A stretch of DNA of 64,000 nt, from the NCBI GenBank assembly GCA_013398015.1, contig VZRR01013418.1, positions 305,982-369,981 on the forward strand. Reading direction: 5' to 3'. Below, one piece after another: positions 26,226 to 40,000 of the stretch; the first letter of the stretch is position 1; each line of letters begins with the position of its first letter. This DNA comes from Oreocharis arfaki (taxonomy: Eukaryota; Chordata; Aves; Passeriformes; Paramythiidae). A program made the position numbers and the translations under genes. The notes beneath the pieces are model-generated. The model searched no databases, was not told the DNA's origin, and saw only the letters and a program-made list of their open reading frames with translations.

Positions 26226-27910
26226 GGAAGGGGAAATTAAAGAGGAGCAGAGTGTCCCAAGTTAAAAGTTGATTCTTTGTGCTGACCTGTCAGCTGATGG
26301 CAAGGGTTGGTACAGGAAGGTGTCATTATAGCAGACATAGAAATCCCACAAGTTTGAATTACAATATGTAGTCTTGGATCAGGAGAGCATTTTCATCTGG
26401 TTGTTCTAATGCATTTTGAGTACACATGCCTATTTATCATTATTTTTCTTCCCAGTTCCCTATCGAATTATCAGTAAAGAAATAGTTCGTTACACACGAG
26501 AGAAGCACAAAACCAATTTTTACAAAAATGTCAGTCTATAACATATGGAAATGTATGTATAGTCTTTCATGGATAGAATCAAAGTATCAAGAGAGACTTC
26601 AGTAAAGAATAAATAATCCAGTGCTTAGATGCATGTGGTTGTACAGACATTGATAATTGTTGACTTAATGACATGTTTCTAGCTTATTCTAAAATACAAG
26701 CAGGTGTTTCACGGTCTTGTTCAATTTAATGAAGTGCTAAAGGCTATGTCACTAAGTATGTTGGATTGCTACACAATAAAGGAAAAGTAAGCAAACTGGA
26801 GATTTATTTTCAAAAGTGTCGCTGTGAAGCTCTGCCAGCTTAGGTGTGAGCTCTTCAGGTTGCAGGTTTCTCAGTTACTGGTAGACCTGGAAAGTGATCC
26901 CGATTTGGAAGTGATAGCTGTTAAGAATGGCAGTGGAAGGTATTTTGTTACCTTAGGAGGGATACATCCAGTGTCTTTTCTGTGCTGGTCTTTTTCCAGA
27001 TACTGTAATTTCATTTGTCTTTTCCTAGCTTTTCCCAAACACATGGGAAGATGGAGTTCTGGGAGGGATATCTACTTGCTTCAAGCATGCCCTTTCTTTG
27101 TCTTCTCAGTGAATAAGCCTCTTGACTGCATATCTATCTCTAGTATCTACTTCTGTTTCTGGCTTCTTTATGAGCTGCCAGTACTGTACAGCACTTCAGC
27201 CAGTCTGCTACTAATCTGCTGCTCTTGGTGCTACAGATGCTCTCTTTGGTCTGGTGTGCTTTTTCTGCCTTTGCTATTTCTGGTCAAAGAATCCATCCTT
27301 TCCATCACCAACTGGCTGTACTGTTGCCTGTTTGCCATTATGTGCTCACAAGTTTGGCAGTGAAACTCCATTCCTTGGTACAAACTTCCAGCACACTTTT
27401 GAAACACTTTTGCTGTCAATCCTATTTTCTCTTTTCATGCCTCAGCATAGGAAAGCAGGTTGGGTGTTCATAATTATCTGCCTAAATTACGCCTCTGACC
27501 TGTTCTGGTAGGGCTTGCGTTAGTATTGCCTTAATGAACTTGGAAGTGAAAAGACAGAAGACTGTCGTGGGTGTCTCAGCCTCATCTGTAGTAAGATGTG
27601 ACAATGCCTGTGCTAGAAGTGTTTATAGTAGTTTGCAAAGGAATTTTCAATTTCTTGGTATCTGTAATTTTATAAATCCTTTATACATCAGGCATTTATT
27701 TCTGAGGACCTTCATTCGGTTTTGAAGGCATACCTAAGAAATGAAACTGAATTTAATTAATTAAAAAAGCTGTGGAGCATGTATGTTTGTATTATTATAT
27801 GGGATTAGGTTTTTGTGGTGGTTTGGGGGATTTTTTTTTACCATGATTTGAAAATTTATATTTAGGACCCAGGAGAAAAACGTTAAACAGCTCTGGATTT
27901 TGTTTTTCAG

Positions 27911-28030
27911 TGTGCAGTGACCTGGAATTCAGGGAAGTTGCAAACAGATTGAGAGACTGGTTTAAGGCACTTCATGAAAGTGGAATTCAGAATAAGAAGA
28001 CTAGAATTGTTCAAAGGCCTGAAAGAACCA
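27911..28030 (+). CDS. SPOCK3: SPOCK3 exon: start of the EC domain
   Basis: This 120-base exon follows a pyrimidine-rich acceptor (TTTTTCAG, ending at 27910) and ends before donor GTAAGC at 28031. Its first two bases complete a codon begun in the preceding, unseen exon. It then reads CSDLEFREVANRLRDWFKAL and on to PERT, with the last base A starting an Arg codon finished in the next exon. The sequence is the first amphipathic helix of the SPARC-like EC domain, with a basic stretch (QNKKTR) near the end. A second AG lies 7 bases further in (ending 27917), but using it would shift the phase relative to the other four introns, so 27911 is preferred. Confidence 0.94.
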
Positions 28031-31000
28031 GTAAGCGACTTTTGCTTGTCTTATTTGATGTTTTCTTTGATCCTTTTCTGTTCTTCTGTTTTTCCATTGC
28101 TAAGGCTTTCCTTATTCTCATGTGCATTAATAGGCATGTGTACAAAACTGCAACTTTGGGTTTTTCTTTCAAATAGTTGGTTTCCTATTTATGGCTTAGT
28201 ACTAATACAAGATCTTCACTTTAAATGTTCAATATCGTTCGGCAACTACCATTCACAATGCTTTAATTTGTGAATGCTGTCAAATTAAAAGAAGTGTAAT
28301 AAAGGAGCGTTAATTATGTGTGACCCATCTTTGCTAGTTGATGTCACTGCAGGTACTGGCATAGAAAAACAGATGGAAAAGAAGCTTGGAAGAAAAAAGG
28401 ACTTTTTAAAGTTATACTTGAAATTGGAAAAGATGCAGGAGTACTAATGAGGTGAAAACAGTAGGGGGCAAAATTTGTTTTTAACCCCCTCAAATATTTA
28501 AATAGATTTTTATTGTTGTGGAAAGTAGTTACATTTTAAAATGTAATTATCAAAGGGCTTGTTTAGAAGAGCAGTTGAAGTGTGCATTAATAGTTCCAAA
28601 AGTGAAGTCCGACTGTGAAGAGAGTCAAATTGAATTTCAAAAGCCATAAAACTCTACCTTTTGTTATTATGAAAAGCAAGCTATGAATTCTTCCAGAGTA
28701 TGTTTCACAGAACTTGGCCACCACTGGCATTTTACCTTACTTATTTTGCTTTTAGATTTTTAAGTTTTTGAGATGTTTTTAGCTTTTCTGTGATTCAATT
28801 TGTATCATTACTTCTTTTTTTTTTCAAGGAATTCACTAGTTTCACTTAATTGGAAATGCCATTTCGTTGTGTGATTTTTTTTCATGCTAAGGGAATGTGA
28901 ATAATTCTGTAAAACACAATGAATCAAAGATGGTTCTGTCTTATCTGGGAATATATTTCTTAACATTGTGAAAAATTGTTTCTGAGGTAATGTGGTAGTA
29001 CAGTAACGTCACTTTTTATTGATNTTCATTGTGTGATTTTTTTCATGCTAAGGGAATGTGAATAATTCTGTAAAACACAATGAATCAAAGATGGTTCTGT
29101 CTTATCTGGGAATATATTTCTTAACATTGTGAAAAATTGTTTCTGAGGTAATGTGGTAGTACAGTAACGTCACTTTTTATTGATATTGAAAAAAGCCACA
29201 TTTAAACACATATATTTCCAATTTACATTCTGGTTGGTGCCCACAAGTGGCATTTGATCTGCTTCTCATTCAGTAGTGAAAACAATAGAAATACAAAGTT
29301 TGCAGCCCTTAAGTAAGAATTCATTGTATAGTAAAAAAAACTTGTATCTAATAATGTAGGTTACTGCATTGCTCAGTTGAAGGTCAGCTGAAACATCATG
29401 TAGGATCCTGTTTCTTGCTGAGCGCTCACTTTGAAATTTGGGCGATGATAAAGGAAGCAACTGCAGAGCTACTAAATATTATGTCCTGCATAAATAACAA
29501 GTCAGTGTTTCAAGAAATTGGATTCTATGTAATGCGAGAAAGTAAAGTTCATAATTAATACTTTGAATACAGTGAGATGTAGTGCTAGCACAAAGTTCTT
29601 AAGAGTGTGAGATTTTTCCCTTAGACGTCTTTCTTGGCTCTTTTCCTTAAGCTCACAGGTGGCTTTGATAAGACCTGTGATCTCTACTTGAGACAGGTGT
29701 TTGTACCATGATGTGTATGTGGATATAATGCAGTCATATTTATTATGCCACTTGTTTGTTTGCAAGTTTTTACTTTATAGTAGCAATCAAAGACTACATT
29801 TAGAGTTAAGATCTCAGATTTTACTATGTGAAGCTTAAAATGCAAGGATCTTGTGGATTTTTGGACATTATCAGTTTTGGAAGCCTTCAAAGTCGTGAAG
29901 TTCTCTCCTTTGGCAGTGTACAGAATCTACACATATTTTAGAAGGTATCTGAAATTTAAGGCACAGTCTGGATTGCATGCTATTCTACTATTTTTTGAGA
30001 GATAGAATCACGAGTTGATTTGGATGGCAAAGAATAGTCTTTGCAGGGCTCTTTTTCATCAACAGGTAAGAAAGTACAATCTCTGTGGAAAATTCTGTTT
30101 CCTGTGTATTACTGACTTTAAATTACTCATCAGCATCATGCTGTCAGAAATGTTTGACTTAGGTTTTTATCATCATACCAGAATTTGGAATGTTGTATGA
30201 AGTATTAATTTATTACTGGCTCGAAATTTGATGGTAGGCTTTGGCATGTTTATTTTCTTTTTACTGAAACGAAGCAAATCAAATTTTACAAAATGGTTAG
30301 ATGTGAGACATTCAGTTTATCCTATATTTTCTTCCTTTTCTTTTAAAAAAAGAGTTATTGAATAAAAACCTACAGTGTTTCATCTTAGACCAATAGCTGT
30401 TCAGTGGCTAATGTTTCAGTACTGCAGTCAGTTACTCAAGTTGCATATAGCTGATTGTGAAAAAATACTGATTATAGATACTAAACATCCTGTTTGTGCA
30501 GTATTTACTCGATTTTATAAATAGCCAAGATTTACATGTTTGTGATAATTTGACAGGCTACTGCAGGAAGTCAGTCCATCTACAGAGAGAAAGCAGCTGA
30601 ATGAATGTATGTTCAGTAGTAGGTTTTTTTTTTTCATTTGTGGATTTGGGGATACACAAATTATTTTAAAACTGGTTTCATTAGTGCTGTGTGTTTTTCC
30701 TGTTACGTAAATTTCTGTACTTCAAAATTTCTCATTTAAGACAGCAAAAGATATACTGCATTTTGTGAGAAATGAGCATGTCTGTTGTTTAGAAGAAAAT
30801 ATTATGTCACTATGTCCCTGTGAACACACAAAGAAACAAAAAATGTGATAACCATTCAAAATGGTAATGTCCTTTCTAATATCATTAAAAAATTCTTGAA
30901 AATGATCTTGAAGAGCAAAGCTCTCGAGTAATATTCCTCAATGTTTGTTTCCTAAGTCATAGGAAGTCCAAGACATCAGGCCTATTGATATCTAAGTATA

Positions 31001-34000
31001 CCAGGGCTGTCCAGCCCCTATTTTGGAGATGCCAGAAAGCTACACCTACAAATAAATCTTGCAAAGAACTTTTTGTCGTGCATAATGACTTTACACTTAG
31101 CACATAAGACTTGGTGGTCTGTGCAGACTAACAGCTACATCAAAAAAGCCCCCTGAAGGCAACTTCCCCTTTCAGAGTCCTAATTATTCTAACAGATCCC
31201 TGGAGTTGTTTGTTACCCTTGGGGAGTTAAAAATCTGTTTTTTTCACCCTCTCCCCTAGGGTTTGTATTCTTACCATGAAGTTCCTTCCTCACTGAAAAA
31301 CCATTCTGCATTTAAAGAAGCAATTTGTGACATCCTGTATGGTTGCCTCTTCATATTTAGGATTTTTCATATTTCAGTCTCTCTGGTGGCATTTGGGGCA
31401 GGATATATTAAAAGACTTGAGCACAGTCCTTCTGACCAAGGCAGATGTGGTACAAGTTTATAATGCCTTGCTGGTGCTTTTTGGAGTTGTTCCAGCTATG
31501 AAATAGTCCACATTGATCCATACAATCATTAATATTACCTAAAAAACCCAAGCAATAGTGTTTGATGGTGTTCTGCTAGAGCCGTCAGTGTGCTGATAAC
31601 AAGTATGAGGTGCCTACATTGCTGTGTTTTTACAAGAGTAAGGTAATTTTGTCTTACTAACACTTTTTCCAAAGCAGAATGTTATTAGTAATTCAGACTA
31701 GAATATTTCAAAAAAGTAACAGGGTTTTATTTCCAAAATCCCTTTTGGATCCAGATGTGGCCAAATGTAATATATCTAAAAGTATCAATAATATAGATGC
31801 TACATACGGACTTAAATCTTTTCCTCAGGCCATTTATGGTCTAAATAGATGACACAAAGGGGAAAAGGATATTTTGACCCCATACTACAATAATGTCCCT
31901 ATTATTTTTCCCTTGTGGATCGGAAAATACAGAGTTAAAATATTGTGACATTTTATGTACCTGTTTAAAGTCTATGAAAGTATGTTTTCTTTTTCTATAT
32001 TAATTTTGTGTGATAAAACACAAAATTATTGCATTATATGCAAAGCACAAAAAATACCATAGTCCCACAAATATTTCTGCTAACAGACAGTCTGTTTCTG
32101 AAGAATGCTTGAGCACTTTGTCGTGTTAGAAGATGAAAGACCAGAGGCCAAAGGTAATAGAGAATTTTCTTATAGCTTGGAATAATGATTATTTGGAGAC
32201 TAATATGGTAATAATTTTGAAAATAACATAAAAATACAGGAAGTCTGAAAGAAAATTACTTATAATTGGCTTGTCTAGAACTAGCATAATAAGATATTAT
32301 TACACTAAAATTTTCAAATCCCCAGACAAAATTGCAGGAGGAAAAGACTTATTTTTTTGAGAAAAGTAAATAAAATAAGCAACTTCAGATTTTTGCTTGA
32401 AGATTTTTATTTCGTTCTGACTATCCTGTTCCTTATTGATGAAGAGACAAGCTGACATTATGCAGGGATAAATTATATTTCGCTGATCTTCATTACTGAA
32501 GCATACTTGAAAACCCTGAGGAACAGACAGAACTCGTAAGAACAATAAAGTTTTCCTTACTCCTAGAGTAAGTAAAGAACTCCTAGAGCTAGAAAGAATT
32601 GTGGTTTTAACCAGTATTTTTGATGTCTTCGAAACACTGATGGCTTGAGAATTTTTCTGATTCCTGAGATTATTTCAGAAAATGTTCCATAAAGCTGTAC
32701 TGCAAAGTTGAACAGACTGCCAACCTGAACCATAGTTCTAGTTTGCTAGAAGGAAAAGGTTCTTCCAATGAATTTCTGCATGTGTCAGGTTAACTCATGC
32801 TAAGGAATTCTTAATGCTAGAGTCTGGAAGAAGAAATCCAGCCTAGAATTAATTCTGAACAGGAATTTTAATTAATCCATCTCTACTTAAAATTAAGTCT
32901 CTAAATGAACTAAATCAGTGTTGTTGACTAAAGTTCGTTTTGACGCAAATCTTTTGTACAGAATTATCCTTATACACAATGAAACATATGGGTCTTTATT
33001 ATAGCATTTTATTTTATTTTATTTCTTTATCCTCAGTTATCTACTTTTCTCTAACAGTCGCTCCTGTTAATAAAATGGTAAATCTGGTGTCCCAAGTAAC
33101 AAATTTCGTGTAATCTGTCAATCTCTTAGGAAACTGATAGCTTCTAGGAATGGGATTCCCCGCCCCCCCCGCCCCCCCCAAACACTTTCTGGAAGAGACT
33201 TCAGAACGCAAACTTTCACAGGTGATTAAAGGACATTGCAGTTGTCCTTTATTTCTTTCTCTTGTCCCTTTTGTTGTGACATGAGAGTCAGTTTTCCTAC
33301 GTTTATCAAAGTATCTTTGATACCTTCCCCATGTTTCCCAGGGCCAGGAGTTGGTTGTCGATGACTCTTATGGTTCCCTTCCACCTCAGGATATTTTGTG
33401 ATTCTGTGTCTTGCCCTAACCTGGGCTCTGCTCGTGTCCGGGTAATCACAGTGAGCTGGAATGTGTTACAGCCTCAGACGGGGCAGAGAGTGTTATGCCG
33501 AAATCTGTCTCCTCCTTGGGCCACTGTGGAGCCAGATGAGGCTCACCTAGATCAGCAGTTTTGTGATCAAGTACAAAAGCATTCACATCTACTTAGTCCT
33601 CTTTATTTTAGTCTTTTCTGCTCCGCTCTGTCCTGATTGCATTAGGAAGGAAAACACTTTTCCAGCTTGTGCACAGTAGGCCTCAGCTGTGAGATGCTGT
33701 TTACTGAAGGTTTTCTGCTAACCAAAATATTACAGAAATCCATTACAAGAGAAAACCTTCTTGCTATGCAGCTTGCACACTGAACAGGTAAAATCCATGG
33801 TCTAGATGTCAGCCAGGAGTCTAGCAAAGAGTGCCATGTATATTTATTCACATGTGTGATTTGCCAGCTTTATTGCTTCAGACAGCATACTGGTACTCAA
33901 AAAAATTGTGCACTTCTTGGCCTATTAGATAAACAATTTCTATATAATGCAGTATGTGACCCCCATGTATGTATGCTGTTTTGATTTCCACGTGGTTTCA

Positions 34001-37000
34001 AAAGCTGTCTTCCTCAATGTACACATTACTTACGTGCTTAATAAGCAGGCAAACGATAGTTTTACCTTGGAAAGCAGATAAGAGTTGAAATTCTCCCCTG
34101 AGAAATAACCAGAAAGAGGAGCATTTCTGTTGGTTCTTTTTGAGGAAATGTTTTGAATGCCTAATATGTAACCCATGGAGGATGGTTATATTTCTTAATA
34201 ATTTTTCCCTTGGGATTGTTTTGACCAGGAAAAGAGCATTAGCTGGTACTTCACATTTTTTAGACAGTGTTCAGAAATAGCTGCATAAAAGTTCACTTCA
34301 TTATGGTATATGGAAATAGATTTTAAGTAAGGGGTTAAGATGAAATAGAAAATCTTTCATAATCTAGTCATCTGAGCAGCAGTTTTTCCTCTCTTCAGCA
34401 TAATGTCCTGCTACTTAATCATCAAGAATAAATTACTATCATTCAATTATTTTAATTATTCCCCCTTGGTTTCTGCTTACTGTGTTGTGTTACAACTGTG
34501 AAAAATGTCTGAAACCGGCATTCTAGTTGGTGTTCAAAGTGATTCGGGCAATAATTTCCTAGGTCTAGGTCACCTGGTGATTTTTTGATTCTTAGTTCTG
34601 TATCACCTGACCCCTTCACATGTCAGACCATGTCAGCAGATGTTAAATTCTAGATATGTATTTGAGGACTTTCCTCACTTTCTTTCTCAAGTATATCACC
34701 TTCAAGATGTATTATTTTATCGATATTAGAATAAAGGAAGAAAGTCATTGTTGAAAGTACTTCTGATTTAAAGTTTGGAAAGTTCCGTAAGGATTGTTTT
34801 GAAATGAACCAGGAATTTTACCACAATAATCTCTAGAGGAGTTGATAATGTGGACATAGACCTGAAATGATGATCTTTTTGTGGTGTGGCAGTTTTGGAA
34901 AAGGTGGACTGTTCCATTTTGCATCAAACAAAGCTGCTTCTATCTCTCTGTTAACACCTGTCTGGTTTACCTCTGAAATACTTGAGCAATTTTTATTTAT
35001 TTGAGCAAAACTGATATTTGACCTAGATTTCAGACATTTCTGTACTGCAGTGATTGACAGTTGTGAAAGAATTTGGCCTGATGAAACGAGACAAATGAAA
35101 ACTAAGTAGAAATGTGATTTTTCTCTAAAAACTACACTAAAAATTGTATATACTAACGAATAGGAAGAACAAAAAACTAGTAAAATGACAAATATACCTT
35201 GGCTGTAACTGAAAATACAAACTACTTCAGTATTGAACTCTGAAGAAAGAAATGTAAATTACTTTCAAGGTAAAGCATGATCAGTTTTAGAAATTATTAA
35301 ATCAAACAGTTATTTAGTAGAAAGTTAGACCCCATGAACCACACTGCTTTTTCCTCCAGTATCTGATGCTATTTAATGGATAGGTTATGACAGTTTTAAT
35401 AAATGTAAGCTTTTCTTATATAAAATGTTATTGTTTGAAGTAGGTTTATTAGTTCTGATGTACCAGAATAATATATTGCTTGGAAGAGTATGTCATGAAT
35501 ATCAGACTTCAGACTCTATATTTAAATATTAAACTATGGTTATGTTGAACTTTGACAGGATTTATTAAACATACTAGAACATAATAACATTTTTCTGGTG
35601 CTACGTTGTTGGTATCAGGCATCTGTAATAAAGTGATCTGCCTTTTAATTATATTGCTGACTCGACTGCAATTTTTTTAATTTCAAGCTTTGTCCTTAAT
35701 TATATCAAATGTAATAGAGAAAATGCTGGTGGGACATCACTTTTTAAAAAATCTGAAAGCTATATAGAAAGAAGTGAGAAAAAAGTTGAAGAATGGGAAC
35801 AGAAGATGAAGTCCACTCACAGGCTAATGCTAGTTAAGGAAATCAAGCAAAAAATAGGGCTAAAATCTTATGCAGTTGTATAATACTATTCCAACCCTTA
35901 TTTAGTGGTGAATACACCTTTGAAATGTTCAGTTCTCTTTAACTATTCTTCAAATAAATGTATTTCTTTTTAGAGTCTAATTTGAAACTGACTGAGCAGT
36001 TGGACTCAATGATCCTTGTGGGTCCATTCCAACTCTGCTTATTCTGTGATTCTGTAAAATAAGCAGATGTTTGGGGGAGTTTCTGCTTTTCCTTGGTATA
36101 GTTTATTAAAAAAATGAAACTGTCTTCTAGTATCCTAAAATACAAATACTTTATGATGTGGGCTTTGCCAAAATGAACCACAAATGCTAATTTAAAAATA
36201 TTTTTGTCCCAAGCTTGAAAGTGGTGCTTCTTTCGATAAACTTAAACTGAAATTTCCACATGCAGATGTATTATCTGCAATTACATACTTTGGCCCACAA
36301 AGTCTATCCTTGAATACACCTTTAAAGTGGCTTTTATCTTAAATTCCTTTCTAGTTGGCATCTTATTAATTAAAATCGTAGTTGCTGTGTTTCTGCCCCT
36401 TCTATAAGAGTTTGGTGAGCTGGCCAGGGTGCTAAAGGCAGAAAAAACTTGTGAGTACAAGAATAATTTCTCCCATCGTGCAGGTACACAAAAAGTGGGA
36501 TAGGTAACAGTATGTTTCTTGTTGACCACTTTCAGTATCCAAGGTCTTGAGGAGGATTAAGAGAGAAAATGTTAAAAGGCCTTCAGGAGCAGAGCCTTAC
36601 AGGTAGATAATGTTATACTGAGCATTAAATGTTAGACAAAATGTTTTAAGATGGAGGAACCTTCCAGATTTTTTCTAATCAGAAACACCTGTTGAATAAT
36701 TCTGATACCTTTTACAGATGAGGTTGAATAACACATTTACTCTATATCCTTATTCATTCAGTTGCGTCCTGTATCTCACTGCTCCTTGTAATCTACAGAA
36801 ATTAAGTTTTGTCTTGATGTTCTATCAGGGGCTGAAGAAGAAGGAAGAGAGATCTTTGGCTGAATGCTTGGCTATGTTTATAAATTGTGTTAAATACATC
36901 AAAGCTTCGTAAATATCAAATGGCTACCTTTAAATTTTTTGCTTTTTTCCCCTTTTCTTTCTATCAAACAAAAATAATTAATGTAACTGATCATCAGGGA

Positions 37001-40000
37001 ACTAGAAAAAGTGAGGTCACCCTGATGAAAAGTCGTAGTTAATTTAGGATTTCTGGGGAGAGGGAGTTTATGTGTTGGGCTGACTTCCACAAAGAGTTTT
37101 GATGCTATCAGCTTTCTTTTCCTTTCTGAAATGGTCATTCTACCACAGCATAGGCATTTCTGTATGAAGATATATCTCTAGAAGGACATTTAATGATTTC
37201 TAAATACAATTACTGGATTAAACTTGTTTAGCAGTATAGAAGCACTTTTCAGATTTCTTTATTGTTTTCAGAACAACAGCAAAGGCAGGCAGGCTTAATT
37301 TTCAACATCAATAGAAACTGGGAATTTCTGTGTGCTCTCATGTCAACTTTTCTATAGCCTTATCTACTAATCTCATTTTTTCCATGATAAATTTTAACTT
37401 GAAAGTTTTGAGAAGCATGGTGTTTAGCAGCACTAAATCTTGTTCTGTATTAGGGTGTGTTCTCAACTGCCAGGCCACATTGGCCTGTGGCACGACCCAC
37501 GGCACATGAACCAGGAAAAGTGTGTGTGTATCGTATGCTGCTCCCATCTTCGACAGGGGCAAGAGGCCCAGGGGTTTCTGCATTTCCCTTTCATGTCCGT
37601 AGGCAGGTCTGCATGTACTTTGAAATTCGTGCAGGAAACTCAAATAGGAGGTGTGAGGTCTGGCTACAGGAATAATTAACTCAGCCTGTTCCATTTGGCC
37701 ATTTTTTCAAGCAGTGATTTAGGAAGATGCGAGCTGTAAGGGTAAGTACGATACTGGAAGCCAGCTGTTCTTAGCAATCACCTTTTCCATGGCCTCCTCC
37801 AAGATAGAAAGTACACTATGTAAAAATAAAATAAAATTTTCAAGGTGTCGCTGATGCTGACTGTCATGTTCCTTTTTCATAGATTTAAATATACGTTATC
37901 AGAACAAAAAAACCCAACCACAGACTCCAACAAGTTACCTGGAATTTATTCTCTTCTTAGTTTTGTTAACTTTGCAAACCACTTAAGTTTCATTCTACTG
38001 ATGTATAATATCACTTAAATTCCTCACCAGTATTATTTTCCAGCAAATCACTGTATATCATTTATTACTGCACATAATGTGCATGCTATAGGTATAATAA
38101 CTGACATGAAAACTCATATTTCTAAATGCTTTGGGACTGATAGTAGGATTAATTTTTTTAGCAGGTTAGTTTAGTGACTTTTAAAGTGAATCTGGCATAT
38201 AATTTCTACGTCCATTTCAATAGCATACACTGTTTATTTATGGTATCTATGTACCACCAGAGCTGTTTCCATGATGCAGCATTCTTTTGTGATGGCCGGG
38301 ATCAGCAGCTGCTCTAGCTTTCCTCCTATATAATTTTTATTATTTTTGTTTTGCCTCTTAGGATTCGATACCAGCATTTTGCCAATTTGCAAAGACTCCC
38401 TCGGCTGGATGTTTAATAGGCTCGATACGAACTATGACCTGTTGTTGGACCAGTCAGAGCTCGGGAGCATTTACCTTGACAAGAACGAGCCATGCACCAG
38501 GGCGTTCTTCAATTCTTGTGACACATACAAAGACAGTTTGATATCTAACAATGAGTGGTGCTACTGCTTCCAAAGACAGCAAGGTAAAAGATGAGAACAA
38601 CCTGCGTGTGACTGATCTTTTTGTTGGGCTGTGTCTCTTTTTAACATATTAAGAAAATTAAAGTGAACTGTAAGCTCTTAAATGCTGTGCAATGAATTTG
38701 TGTTAAGGTTTGTGACCTACGGTGAATACCTAAAATGAAATTAAAAAACCCCAAACAAACAAAAAAAGCCAAACAACCCAAGCTAAATGGAAAGGCTTGC
38801 TAGAAATTCAAGAATTCTAAGTAAAGTGCAGCACTGCCACTAATGCTTTTACAGCTATATTGTTCCTCATGCCAACATTTAGTATGTATGTAGAGGAAAG
38901 AGATGAAAATAACATACAGAATTACTTAAATTATTTCTTTCCCACACTACTTTGCCTACATTATAAAATAAACTTTTTTGTTGCTGGTGTAGGATATCTT
39001 AATGTTCAGTTAGCCTAATAAAATAGCTGAATGAACATTATGGATAAAGTTATTTCCAGTCATTAAGACCCAAAACCAGTTGGTTTTTATTGCCTAGCTG
39101 AATGTGTTGTTAATGTTCTGATGTGATTTTGTTTAGACAAATAAACACAACCTATAAGCATTATTTTCCTGAGGAATAGGTAACAATTTTAGGCATAGGT
39201 GAGATATCACGTAAATTATATAATCAAGCTGGTTGTAATGTATCAAGAAATTCACTCATTAAATATTGTCTGAAATTGGGCAGAAAAACCCCTGCGTTTT
39301 CCTTACTAACATAAGGGAGTTTTTCTGAAGGATAAACAGTAACCAGAGTTCAAATTTCTACTGCCATAGAGGAGATAAAACTGGTTTGGTGGAAAGTTTC
39401 CAAAATTAATTCAGCCTTTTTAAAAATTTTAGTATCAGTTTTTAAATCTCACTTGTGCCCTTAAAAGTCTCAGGATAAATTCCCATTAGCATTCAACATT
39501 TATGGTTTCATTCTGATTTGTATGGAAATAAAGGTTTTTATCATGCCACATCTGCCAGCTGTAAATCTAAATAAAAATAAAGCTGTACTCCTGTAGATAA
39601 ATACTAAGTAGCATATTTTTCTTTGGTAACTTTCTCTTTAAAAAGTTAACATTTAAACTTTCAAAATACCTTGTTTGTTTTATAGTAGAACAATAAGTTT
39701 TGCTTCATTTTTTATAAGAATGTATGTACTGCTAACAAAACTAGCAAATTAAAAACAACCCATCCCAGGAGTAATGTAGCTCTTAAAGAACATAACTGCA
39801 TAACCAGGGCGTTAAGAAAACACTTCCATTGATCATTTTCAAGTAGTTTTGCATTTTCTTGCCTATAAACACGTTTTGTGTAAAATATTTGCTGCGTTGC
39901 TAGAACCTGAGGATGGTAGTGTAAAGATTTTTATTAATGGTACCACAACAGAGCCATCTTTCAGTGACACTGATTCTTCACGTTGCAGAACCCAACATTA

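Larger units (their letters stand above)
1..27910 (+). other. SPOCK3: Upstream intron of SPOCK3 (3' part)
   Basis: No exon for the Kazal-like module or N-terminal region of testican-3 was seen here, and the acceptor at 27910 closes the interval, so I infer one long intron that starts upstream of the window. Segments: 1-10569 has no recognised repeat or gene; 10570-16153 holds CR1 copies and a hairpin; 16154-21489 has one perfect hairpin and otherwise nothing recognised; 21490-21608 is a CR1 tail; 21609-25180 has only simple repeats; 25183-26225 is an LTR-type element; 26226-27910 has an unrecognised open frame. Confidence 0.75.
28031..38361 (+). other. SPOCK3: SPOCK3 intron, 10.3 kb
   Basis: Phase-1 intron with donor GTAAGC at 28031 and acceptor TTTTGCCTCTTAG ending at 38361. 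It is AT-rich and holds no supported gene. Recognisable contents are the duplicated block around an N (28863-29184), a perfect hairpin at 32001-32028, a C-rich tract at 33158-33179, and two very short CR1 3' ends (33341-33408 and 35993-36056). A slightly GC-richer patch at about 37440-37680 has open frames on both strands that I do not recognise. Confidence 0.9.

Noticed and set aside
1..27910. Upstream SPOCK3 exons (Kazal-like and N-terminal)
   Set aside because: I looked for the conserved Kazal and linker sequence before 27911 and did not see it; by eye only, so a very short exon could be missed.
27917..27917. Alternative acceptor AG 7 bases inside the first SPOCK3 exon
   Set aside because: It would break the phase-1 pattern shared by all other introns of the gene here.
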